From Hyphomicrobium sp. 99 (GTDB lineage: Bacteria; Pseudomonadota; Alphaproteobacteria; Rhizobiales; Hyphomicrobiaceae): 64,000 nt of DNA. The first letter of the stretch is position 1, and every line of letters begins with the position of its first letter. Below the pieces are notes generated by a model that had not been told where the DNA came from, did no database searches, and saw only the letters and a program-made list of their open reading frames with translations. The position numbers and the translations under genes were made by a program. The stretch is from positions 3,421,545 to 3,485,544 of the forward strand of contig NZ_KQ031382.1 of the NCBI RefSeq assembly GCF_000384335.2, written 5' to 3'. This document shows positions 7,023 through 15,609 of this stretch, in pieces.

Positions 7023-7358
7023 GGGTGCAGGTGGCCACTCAAGGCTGACGGATGACTATGCAGTGGGAGGTTGAATGTCAATAGCCATGGCGAATTGTCC
7101 AACGTCGGCTTCCGAATTTGCGGTAGTAGTTTTTGGTCGGTATTGGCCCATCGCCGACGTCAGCACTTGGTCGCTCGATCCCATTAGCGGACCTCAATGC
7201 CTGCACCATTGGTCGCGTGAAGGGCTGCTACGAGCAAGTCAGGTAATTGAGGAATTAGCGTGCGGGAGTGGGCGACATTCCTACCATGTATCGCTCAGCC
7301 TAGGTGGCGGCTACGCTTCTACATGTCTGAGGCTTAAGTGGACCACCATTTTGCCAGA
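7023..7358. other. Gap between the coiled-coil gene and the 204-aa gene
   Basis: These 336 bases contain only short frames without codon-like character. I see no convincing promoter, terminator or RNA structure. Confidence 0.4.
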
Positions 7359-8720
7359 TCACCGCTCCCTCTTCTTGAGCGGTGCAGACGTCGTCCGGCG
7401 CTGGTCACTCAAAACACTTTCAGCTTCAAACAAAACTGGCATCGCTCCCACCGGCGTTGACCGCTCGATCTTCAACTCGCCCTGCTCTTTAAGAACATGC
7501 TTGTGAAGCTTGTCGAAGTCAGAGCACCATACCGTCTCAATGTCCCGATCTTTCGGGTGATCGTTGGCGTTTGCCTCAGAGCCAAACCGCACGGGCCGGA
7601 ACTGTAGCTGTTCGGCCCCTCTCACTTCGACACCCATTTCAGGATTAGCGGCACGGCGCATCACCAACCGGCCATCTTTGACCCAAGCGGTTTCCATACC
7701 CTCGCGAGCTTCGTAGCCGAGGTCTGCGAGCGTCTTTAAAATGGCGCGCCGCTTCGCTGCCAATGCTCTTCCCTTCCGCTCGGCGTCAGTGACGTCTGCC
7801 ACACGTCTCGAAAGTGACGCCGCCCTCGAGGCATCTTCGCGCTGCAAGGCATCCCGTGCTTCCGCGATCAATCCCGTGGCCGCCGGAAGTCTCAGGGCCT
7901 CCAGCTCGGCCACCCTTTCTTCAAGAGCAGAGAGTGCCTTGATCTCATCTCGGCGCTTTTGGATCGCCGCAGAAATCTCAAGCTGGAGCGTATCGGCCAT
8001 CATTCGTTGTCTGGCTTCTGAAGTCTCGCGGGTCACGAGAGTCTGCCGCACTGATAGGGCTTCGGCAGACTTGTCGTCACCCAACATGCACAGCTCCGCG
8101 AGTGCAGCATCGAGGTTGCGCGTACACTCCTCAGAAGCCGAGGGTTGCTTGTCGAGCCAGCTGGCGAAGCTGGTGACTTCTACGCCGCCTCTCAGCTTGT
8201 CCGCCAGCAGTCGCTGTTCGTCGGTTAGGCCCGCTTCCGGCTTACTTTGCGACAAAGCGGCCAACACTTGTGCGAGAATGTTTTCTGCACTCTTTTCATC
8301 GACATCGCCGGCCGCAATCTGCTGAAGCTTCACCGAAAGATCGTCCGGAAGGGCTGAGCCGAGCGTCTTGAGCTCATCGAGCTTCTGGGCTGCCATTCTC
8401 TCGATGCGGCGCTTCCGAAGTTGCGCGTCTGCCTTCTTCTTCGCAGCCTCTTCGATCCTTCGCGCGATGTCCGCTTGCAAAAACTCGACCTCGCGAGGAA
8501 CCTCCTTCTGCAAGTTTAAAAAGCGGTCCTTTGAGAGTAGTCCCTCAATCTCCTTCAAGCGCGTGCGCGTCTTGGCCACTTCGTCGTCGGTCAAAAGGTC
8601 ATTTCGCTTTCCTACCTTCTCCCAGCGGCTGACCGCTTCCCGGAGGTCGGTGAGGCGGGCCTCGCAGGTTGCGATGACTTCTTCCCGAGTCACGACCCGA
8701 ACTACCTTTGGCCCGCTCAT
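7359..8720 (-). CDS. Coiled-coil protein, last gene of the kinase-helicase operon
   Basis: The 453-residue product begins MSGPKVVRVVTREEVIATCE and is almost entirely charged coiled-coil from about residue 15 to 330 (RIEEAAKKKADAQLRKRRIE and similar). A smaller globular C-terminus has conserved-looking GRLVMRRAANPEMGVEVRG and a DIETVWCSDFDKLH segment. No enzymatic motif is visible. It starts 8 nt after the stop of the helicase gene, so it is part of the same operon. A scaffold or sensor role beside the kinase-helicase is inference. There is no membrane segment. Confidence 0.75.
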   Translation of the reverse strand: MSGPKVVRVVTREEVIATCEARLTDLREAVSRWEKVGKRNDLLTDDEVAKTRTRLKEIEGLLSKDRFLNLQKEVPREVEFLQADIARRIEEAAKKKADAQLRKRRIERMAAQKLDELKTLGSALPDDLSVKLQQIAAGDVDEKSAENILAQVLAALSQSKPEAGLTDEQRLLADKLRGGVEVTSFASWLDKQPSASEECTRNLDAALAELCMLGDDKSAEALSVRQTLVTRETSEARQRMMADTLQLEISAAIQKRRDEIKALSALEERVAELEALRLPAATGLIAEARDALQREDASRAASLSRRVADVTDAERKGRALAAKRRAILKTLADLGYEAREGMETAWVKDGRLVMRRAANPEMGVEVRGAEQLQFRPVRFGSEANANDHPKDRDIETVWCSDFDKLHKHVLKEQGELKIERSTPVGAMPVLFEAESVLSDQRRTTSAPLKKRER

Positions 8721-8728
8721 GCCGCCCC

Positions 8729-11700
8729 CTATCTCAGCGCCAGTTCAATAGCCTGCTGCAGCCGTGCCTGTTCCGCCACACGGCTATGGTACCAGCCCCT
8801 TAGCGAAACGCGATGTATGACGGGAATGGCCTTCTGCATGACGCCTCGTCGCCAGATCTCGCGCGCCCGAGCGTGAGCCAGAATAGGATGCCGATGAGCC
8901 CCGCACTCGATTCCCAGCCCGTAGGTGCCACGGGACGGATGATCAATGGCAAAATCAATGCCGAATGCACCGCCGTCACTTGCCCGCGTCGGCCGCACTC
9001 CAAGACTTTCCAAGTAGTGCTGAACTGAATTGAGGAAGCCGTCATCCGCAGCAATCTCATGTTCATCGGCACGATGCCGATCTTTCAAAGTCTGGTCGAG
9101 CAGCCGCTGTGCAACATCATAATTCCCGGCCGTCATCGCCAGAACGTAAGCCATGTAAAGCTGTAGATAATCCCGTGGTGTTTGCGGCTTGGCACCACTT
9201 GTAAAAATGCCCGATACCTCATTGATGGGCATCGACGTCACCAGGGTCACCTTCTGACGCGCGCGCGTGATAGCTACGTTGAGGCGCCGCTCACCACCGC
9301 CCTGGCTCAACACGCCGAAATTCCGGCGAAATGTGCCTCTGCCATTTCGACCGAACGTCGTCGAAAAAATGATCTGATCGCGCTCGTCGCCCTGGACGTT
9401 CTCGACGTTCTTGACAAAGAACCCCATGTCCTCGCCGGCGTCCGTTCGTTGACGTTCGCGAATGTACGCGGCACGGAAGACGGAATCCTCCTCCGCACGC
9501 TGCTCCAAGCCCATTTCGATCAAATCCGCCTGATCGCGGTTGAAGGTGACAACCCCCACGGAAGGAATCGTTTTTCCACGGCCTAGCCATAGTCCGGCTA
9601 GCAAGTCGACGACTCGATCAGCTTCTGCCTTGTTCGTCCGTTCTTCGTAAAGGCCGTCGACCTGAATGAGTTCCAGAGGCTTTTGCCGCAAAAGCTCTGC
9701 CTGCGGATGCCGTACCGGGACGTTTAGCTGGCCATCGTAGAATGCGTTGTTTGAGAACGAAATCAGCTCTCGGTACGCCGAACGGTAGTGCACCTTGAGC
9801 ATGACCGTCGGGAGGGACGACTTGGCCAAATCAAGAAGGTTCGGACAATCCTTGATTTCCCGCCGGTTCCACGAGTCCATGGCTGCCGTCGATTCCTCAT
9901 CGCTCAGGTCCTCTCCACCCTCGTCAACCTCCCCATCCTCGTCATCGGCGACGTCACGGTTCGAGAAGAATGAGGTCGGGGGTAGCTGCTTCTCGTCGCC
10001 ACTGACAACTACGACGTTGCCTCTGAACAGGGAGGGGACGGCAAACTCCACCGGCATCTGAGACGCCTCGTCATAGACGATAGTGTCGAAAAGGGCGGGT
10101 TTCAGCGGCAGCATGCGGCTAGCAACATCGGGCCCCATCAACCAAACAGGCCGCAGCTCCATGAGGCCGATTTCCGACGCTCTGTCCATGAACTCGCGAA
10201 GCCGCAAAGCACGCGGTCCTGTGAATCGGGTGACATCCGTCCATTCCTCCAACGTCCGCAACGATGGTAGATGAATGTTCGACTTGATCGCCTTCCTGTT
10301 GATTTGTTGCAGCTCTGCTTCGGCTGCCGCCAGCGACGACACCGCCGTTTCGAGTTCGTGATCATCGCTTAGAAGCCGCTGGTCGGCATGCTCAAGCCGC
10401 GACTTCCAAGCGAGCAACGATTCTCTCCGGATCAGTCTACCGACCGCGTCAGCGAGTCTTGCCGCGTCCAAAGTCTTCAACCAAGAGGCTGTGGAGCGCA
10501 TGGCTGCAAACACCTTGAGCACACCTCCACCCTGATCCCTGACCCGCACGCGGAATTGCTGATAAGGGACCAAACTCGGTAAAGCATTCACGATCGGTGT
10601 TATGAGATCGGCTGTGGATTGGTTGGCTCGAATGCGATTGTGACAGGCCGCGAGCCACTCGACTTCAAACCACGGCGCCAATGCATTGAGAGCGGAAAGG
10701 CTCGACGTCCGGCCAGCATGCCGGGCAAGTGCATCCTGCACCTGTACGAAATGTTGCCGGACCGCTTCCGCCCGTCGCGTACGAAGAGCGAGTAGCGTTT
10801 CTTTGAGAACCGGCGACGCTTCAATGTACGTTGCGGCCTCTGCCACATACTCTAAGCTAGCCTGCAGCCCATCAAGGTAATGTGTAAGCTCTCTGACCTG
10901 TGCCTTGGCGAATTCTTGTTGCTCAAACCCCAGTTCGACAAAGACGGTATTGAGGCGCGCGCGAAGATCCCTGAGACTTCGTTCATGCTCGGCGGCCGAC
11001 AAAAATGACCCTGCGACGCTATCGGAAATCACAGGGGTCGACTGCCGCAGAAATTGCCAAACTTTCTTCCGCTTCGAATAGCGTGACAAACTTAGACGGC
11101 CGAATAGGGAAGGCTTTCGAAGCGCCTCGCCCGTCAACGCAATCCAGCCCTCCAACGCGAGGTCACTAAGACCATCGACAAGTTCTGCCAAACCTGCATC
11201 CCGTTTGACGGGAGGTAGTGCGGTAAGCTCGTTGCGAATTGTTGTGAGCGTGGCAGAAGCATTTGGTCCGACCGTCTGTGGGCCTTGCTCGTTGACGAAA
11301 GCACCGATGAGGAACCCGAGCTGATCGACTTGGCTCTCAGTCAGGGTCGACAACACAGGATACGCCTGGTCCGCCCAGTCTCTCAGTGCTGAGGCATCCT
11401 CAAAGTCAAAGGCCCCATCCGTGCCCGCCGGTGGGCGCGTGCGCTCGACTACAACGAAACCCTCGAGATCCGCGAAGAACTGCGCGATATGCTGTTGATC
11501 CCAACCAAAAGCCCGCAGCTGCGCAAGGGCGTTGTTCTCGAACTCGGATGGCAACCAGACGGCAGCGAGGCTGGCACAAGCCTCATTGACGGCCTGCACA
11601 TGCTCAGCCGTCATCGTTCCCAGAATCTTGCGTAGACTCAGAACATCCGGAAGAGGTCCGAGGCCCTCGATCAAGATGAGTTCACCTACGATCTCGCGAT

Positions 11701-14700
11701 AGGTAAGCCCCGATACATCATCCCGCCGGTGCAGCGCGTCCTGATGTGAGTTGAGTTGGCTTTCCAAGCGCTTGATACGTTCCAACACCTCGTTTCGCTG
11801 TCGCTGCCATACTGTACTCGGCGCGCCATTTGTGAAGAGCCCGGTCACCTGGTTGCGCACTTCCTGAATGACCGCCCGCCTGTCTTTGCTCTCGTCTCGC
11901 ACGAGCATGATCCGATTATCGAGACCCTCGCGCTGCAGGCGCTTAAACACGACATCTAATGCTGCTTGCTTTTGGCAAACGATGAGGATGCTCTTCTTGC
12001 GCCCGATGGCATCGGCCACCAAGTTGACGATGGTCTGACTTTTGCCGGTGCCCGGAGGTCCTTCTACTACGAGGCCCGGAGCTGAGCGCGACTGCAATAC
12101 CGCCAGATCCTGTGTCGGATCGCTGTCGGCCGTTGTGAAGCGGTCCAAGCCCTCTCCGGCTGGCGTTGGGAGTACCGGTTTTCGTTTCGTTTCCTGAACA
12201 CGCAGCAAAGCCTCCAGGCCTGTGCCTTGAGGCGGAATAGCCTTGAGTTGCCGAATGTCTTCGACAATAGCTTGACCGACAAAGGTGACATGAAACAGCA
12301 CAGCCGCCGATGTCAGCTCTGTGGTTCCGGAGGCGACCTTGGCGTCAGCTGCTGGCAGCTTTGCCAACTCGCTCTGCCGGACCTTCTGTGTAAGCAGCGA
12401 GAATTGATCCATGACGGACATGGCCGTCGTGGATCCGCTCAAAACTGCATCGCGCGCGGCTTTCCACTTTTCAATTTCTTCGGGACTGAAGACATTCTGT
12501 AGCGCCGGGTTCAGCCTGACCTCTTCCCGATCGCGGTCAAAACCCACCGTAATACTTGCCCGTTGCCCCACCTCCATCCCAATGCGGATCGGCCAGAGTA
12601 GAACCGGTGCGATACGCGGCTTTACGCTTTCGCCGCGCGGCTGCACCAGCACAAACGGAAAGCCGAGGTAAAGTCCATTGATCCCTGTATCGCGACGGAG
12701 CAATTCGGCACGGCTCACCAAAGTGCGCAGGCGCGGCTCCAGCGATGGATCGCGGCCAAATACTCCTGGATCAACCGGCAGCGTCGCATCCGAACGCTCC
12801 AGAAGTTGATCCAGCAGCGCCGCAGCTGGAACTCGGGATGTCCCAAGCTCCGTAACGTCGATGCGTGGGCTAGTTTTTGTGATTGTCATTCGGGCGAGAG
12901 CGCCCCGTGATACGCTCGTTGTAATGCGCTTCTCAAAGAAATCGAGAAGTTTGGCGACGTAATCCTGCTTGGGCGGCTGACGCCACAGTTCCTTTGGCAC
13001 CGAAAGAATGACCGCTGCGCGCGGCAGGCCAATGCGCCGTTCGAGACGATACTGATCCGCCCACTCATCCAGGCGCTGCATGCCGCAACGAGAAAAGTTC
13101 TCTATCCGATCGTTTAGCCGGCCGAGCACGTCGCGGCGGGGAAGCTGCAAAAGCGTAGCGGCTACTTGCTCGTCGAACGCAGTGACGCCTTCGCGTCGCG
13201 CAAGTTCTGCCGCGCTCGTGACAAGCTCGTGCAACGGTATAAATTGCCCTTTGCCAGCTGAGAGCAAGAGCACCAGGTCCTCCTCCGTCAGCTGGCGACG
13301 ATCCATAAGGGAGTTGAGGCCCTTATGTTCAGTATCCGGACTCAAGCGACGTTGTGCCTCCCACTGCTCCTCCAGCTTGAGACGCGACGTGCACAGCGCA
13401 TGGATGCGCAGAACATTCTCGTTCAGTTCAATCTCATGCAGCTTCGCGCGCTTGCGCACTTGATCTAGGCGTTGGCTCAGTGCCGTGAGCCATGGTTCGA
13501 AGCCGAACTGCTGCAGCAGGTCTGGCGCTTCTCCGCTGATAAAGCTGAAAGCCTCCTGCGGGAATGCGAGCAACCAATGGGGCGTCACGATATGGCCAGA
13601 CAGCACCAACGGCATGTCAGGGTTCAAGACCTTGAGCGCAATCGCCAGCCGCGTATCATCATCGACGTTGTCCCGTCGCAGCACATTCCTCAGAGCCGAG
13701 CGCATGCGCTCGCCGCCCTTCAGCTCTTCCAACCACGTCGTGATTTGGCCACGAACCAGCTGTTCGCGCGCCTCATCCCAATTCTCGGGTTGTGCTGCAG
13801 CCAGAGCATAGAGGGTGGGCCTGCGATATGACTTTCCACCCAATAGGAAGCCTGACACTTCGGCAGTGTTCAGCAGCGGCGGCTCACTCGGCGGAACAAT
13901 CGGCTCTCCGCGTAGCCATGCCTCAACCTCCGCCCACTGCCAGCGTTTTGCACGGTCCCGGAACAGGAGCCCGCGCAGAAGCACCAAAAATTCATCGGAG
14001 AGGTCTGACGGAAGCTCAACACCATGAGCGACAACACTCATGAGATAGGCCTGATCATTGATCCCAGCAAAACAAGCGCCGTGGGTGAGCCGCTCCAAGA
14101 GGACGATGCCAAAGCTCCACCAATCCGCTGCGGGTGCGACCGCGCCTGCGAGGCATTCTGGTGCCGTATACCGCGTTAGTTCGGACGGAACGGCAGTATC
14201 CAGGTCCCGATTGGAAAGTCTGGCCTGGCCGAACCTGCAAAGCGCGACAGCCGCCGGATCTTCACCGCCAAGGAGAAACGCCTCGGGCCGTAGATCACGA
14301 TGCCGGAGACCGGCCCGGCCCATTGCGTGGATTGCGGCGGCAGCCGAGGCCACGAACGCGCGAGCGATTTCCGGTTGCCAAGTCTCGGTGATGGCGGCCA
14401 AGAGCGTTGCGCCATTCGTGGCAACCACCTCGAAAGCGCGCCCTTGCCATTCCCCCGCGTCTAAGACCGAGGCAACCGGCAGGGGCGCTAACGCCGGCAG
14501 CGCCGCGTAGACCGACGGATCGGGCTTGACCTCGCAAGCCCACAGCGTGAGTACGCCCTCGCCCCGTCCTTCCTGCCGAACGTGGAAGACTTCCGCCAAC
14601 GTCCCGGCAGCATTAACGAGTGAGAGTACCTCCCAACCGGCTATGATTGTCGTCGCGCCATATCCGACTTGGGGCTCTTCTCCAGCACCGGGAGGGACTC

Positions 14701-14953
14701 CGATGCCGTCCGGAGTAATAGGTAGTTCATCGAGAAATACCCCGCACTCTCCGCAAACCAAGTCACCCGGCCGCACGGGATGGCCGCTGGGGCACGTCGG
14801 ACCTATGGGCTGCGTCGTAAGCGCCGGCGCCGGTACGTAGACCGGCTCCAACGTCAGATCCCAATTGCAGGTGCCATCGCCCTCGGGGGTCTGACAGAAA
14901 ACCTCCTCGACCGGCCTCTGCTGTTTGCACTTGGGGCAGATTTTGAAGGTCAT
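8729..14953 (-). CDS. Zinc ribbon / pseudokinase / SF1 helicase / Vsr-like nuclease protein, 2074 aa
   Basis: Domains in order: zinc ribbons (CPKC near residue 6, then CPSGH...CGEC near 55-72); a Ser/Thr kinase fold (about 90-350); a middle region; an SF1B Upf1/Dna2-like helicase with Walker A GPPGTGKSQT near 964, DEAS near 1626, SGDEKQLPPTSFF, QGDERDQIIF near 1854 and LNVAITRARQ; and a C-terminal Vsr-like (MTES_1575-type) endonuclease domain near 1965-2074 with IDFAIDHP and LGIECGAHRH. In the kinase part HRDLRPEA lacks the Asn, and the DFG position reads RFG, so it is probably a pseudokinase. It starts within the stop of the radical-SAM gene. The architecture resembles Mokosh-type antiphage proteins; defence is inferred. 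Confidence 0.85.
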   Translation of the reverse strand: MTFKICPKCKQQRPVEEVFCQTPEGDGTCNWDLTLEPVYVPAPALTTQPIGPTCPSGHPVRPGDLVCGECGVFLDELPITPDGIGVPPGAGEEPQVGYGATTIIAGWEVLSLVNAAGTLAEVFHVRQEGRGEGVLTLWACEVKPDPSVYAALPALAPLPVASVLDAGEWQGRAFEVVATNGATLLAAITETWQPEIARAFVASAAAAIHAMGRAGLRHRDLRPEAFLLGGEDPAAVALCRFGQARLSNRDLDTAVPSELTRYTAPECLAGAVAPAADWWSFGIVLLERLTHGACFAGINDQAYLMSVVAHGVELPSDLSDEFLVLLRGLLFRDRAKRWQWAEVEAWLRGEPIVPPSEPPLLNTAEVSGFLLGGKSYRRPTLYALAAAQPENWDEAREQLVRGQITTWLEELKGGERMRSALRNVLRRDNVDDDTRLAIALKVLNPDMPLVLSGHIVTPHWLLAFPQEAFSFISGEAPDLLQQFGFEPWLTALSQRLDQVRKRAKLHEIELNENVLRIHALCTSRLKLEEQWEAQRRLSPDTEHKGLNSLMDRRQLTEEDLVLLLSAGKGQFIPLHELVTSAAELARREGVTAFDEQVAATLLQLPRRDVLGRLNDRIENFSRCGMQRLDEWADQYRLERRIGLPRAAVILSVPKELWRQPPKQDYVAKLLDFFEKRITTSVSRGALARMTITKTSPRIDVTELGTSRVPAAALLDQLLERSDATLPVDPGVFGRDPSLEPRLRTLVSRAELLRRDTGINGLYLGFPFVLVQPRGESVKPRIAPVLLWPIRIGMEVGQRASITVGFDRDREEVRLNPALQNVFSPEEIEKWKAARDAVLSGSTTAMSVMDQFSLLTQKVRQSELAKLPAADAKVASGTTELTSAAVLFHVTFVGQAIVEDIRQLKAIPPQGTGLEALLRVQETKRKPVLPTPAGEGLDRFTTADSDPTQDLAVLQSRSAPGLVVEGPPGTGKSQTIVNLVADAIGRKKSILIVCQKQAALDVVFKRLQREGLDNRIMLVRDESKDRRAVIQEVRNQVTGLFTNGAPSTVWQRQRNEVLERIKRLESQLNSHQDALHRRDDVSGLTYREIVGELILIEGLGPLPDVLSLRKILGTMTAEHVQAVNEACASLAAVWLPSEFENNALAQLRAFGWDQQHIAQFFADLEGFVVVERTRPPAGTDGAFDFEDASALRDWADQAYPVLSTLTESQVDQLGFLIGAFVNEQGPQTVGPNASATLTTIRNELTALPPVKRDAGLAELVDGLSDLALEGWIALTGEALRKPSLFGRLSLSRYSKRKKVWQFLRQSTPVISDSVAGSFLSAAEHERSLRDLRARLNTVFVELGFEQQEFAKAQVRELTHYLDGLQASLEYVAEAATYIEASPVLKETLLALRTRRAEAVRQHFVQVQDALARHAGRTSSLSALNALAPWFEVEWLAACHNRIRANQSTADLITPIVNALPSLVPYQQFRVRVRDQGGGVLKVFAAMRSTASWLKTLDAARLADAVGRLIRRESLLAWKSRLEHADQRLLSDDHELETAVSSLAAAEAELQQINRKAIKSNIHLPSLRTLEEWTDVTRFTGPRALRLREFMDRASEIGLMELRPVWLMGPDVASRMLPLKPALFDTIVYDEASQMPVEFAVPSLFRGNVVVVSGDEKQLPPTSFFSNRDVADDEDGEVDEGGEDLSDEESTAAMDSWNRREIKDCPNLLDLAKSSLPTVMLKVHYRSAYRELISFSNNAFYDGQLNVPVRHPQAELLRQKPLELIQVDGLYEERTNKAEADRVVDLLAGLWLGRGKTIPSVGVVTFNRDQADLIEMGLEQRAEEDSVFRAAYIRERQRTDAGEDMGFFVKNVENVQGDERDQIIFSTTFGRNGRGTFRRNFGVLSQGGGERRLNVAITRARQKVTLVTSMPINEVSGIFTSGAKPQTPRDYLQLYMAYVLAMTAGNYDVAQRLLDQTLKDRHRADEHEIAADDGFLNSVQHYLESLGVRPTRASDGGAFGIDFAIDHPSRGTYGLGIECGAHRHPILAHARAREIWRRGVMQKAIPVIHRVSLRGWYHSRVAEQARLQQAIELALR

Positions 14954-15609
14954 GGGGCTACCCCCTTAGAGCTCGGTCCTTTATCCTCGGACGTTGATAC
15001 ACGGTGCCCCTCAAGGTCGAGTGAGGCTGCGATTTGGCGAAACGCGTTTTGGCTCGGCACGCCGGCAAACCAGACAGAGCCGTCTTCATCGAACATCACG
15101 TCGAACTTCGGCGCATAGGAGCTCGGCACAGTGAAGGGCGCGAATCGATCCGCGCCGAGCGACGTCAGCAGATGCAGCCGCTGATTATCACTGCCCCGCA
15201 AGGGTAAGCTCTGGGCCATGCCGGCCACAAATGGATCAGTCATCAAGGCATCGATGAGCCCGTCTGCGGCAGATAACTCGCTATGCAGTTTCTCGAACGG
15301 ATAGCCGCTATAGACGAAGATGTCGCCGCTGAACTCTCCGCGAATGGCTTTCAGGAGTGTCACTAACGCGAGCGACTGGTCAAATGGCTCGCCTCCGGAA
15401 ACAGTTATGCCATCGGCGATCCGTAGCCATTTCTGTAATGCGCCCATCACCTCACCAATGGTCGTCGTATGGCGACCAGCAGCCCAGGTGTCCGCAGAAA
15501 TGCAACCCGGGCAGCGGATTGAGCAGCCTTGCAACCAGATGCCGATGCGCTTTCCTGGCCCAAGTGTTGTTACAGGGAAATGCAGTCTGGAAAGCGCGAT
15601 CTCGATCAT
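14950..15609 (-). CDS. Radical SAM protein, 4Fe-4S activase-like
   Basis: The 219-residue protein carries CSIRCPGC (Cys29, Cys33, Cys36), the CxxxCxxC site that binds a 4Fe-4S cluster and S-adenosylmethionine. It also has ITVSGGEPFDQ, the GGE motif contacting SAM. Size and motifs match the NrdG/PflA activase group, which installs glycyl radicals, but no glycyl-radical enzyme is encoded nearby. Overlaps of a few nt at both ends tie it to the AAA+ gene upstream and the helicase gene downstream. The C-terminal 70 residues (FDVMFDEDGSVWFAGVP) are an extra domain. Its substrate in this operon is unknown. Confidence 0.82.
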   Translation of the reverse strand: MIEIALSRLHFPVTTLGPGKRIGIWLQGCSIRCPGCISADTWAAGRHTTTIGEVMGALQKWLRIADGITVSGGEPFDQSLALVTLLKAIRGEFSGDIFVYSGYPFEKLHSELSAADGLIDALMTDPFVAGMAQSLPLRGSDNQRLHLLTSLGADRFAPFTVPSSYAPKFDVMFDEDGSVWFAGVPSQNAFRQIAASLDLEGHRVSTSEDKGPSSKGVAP

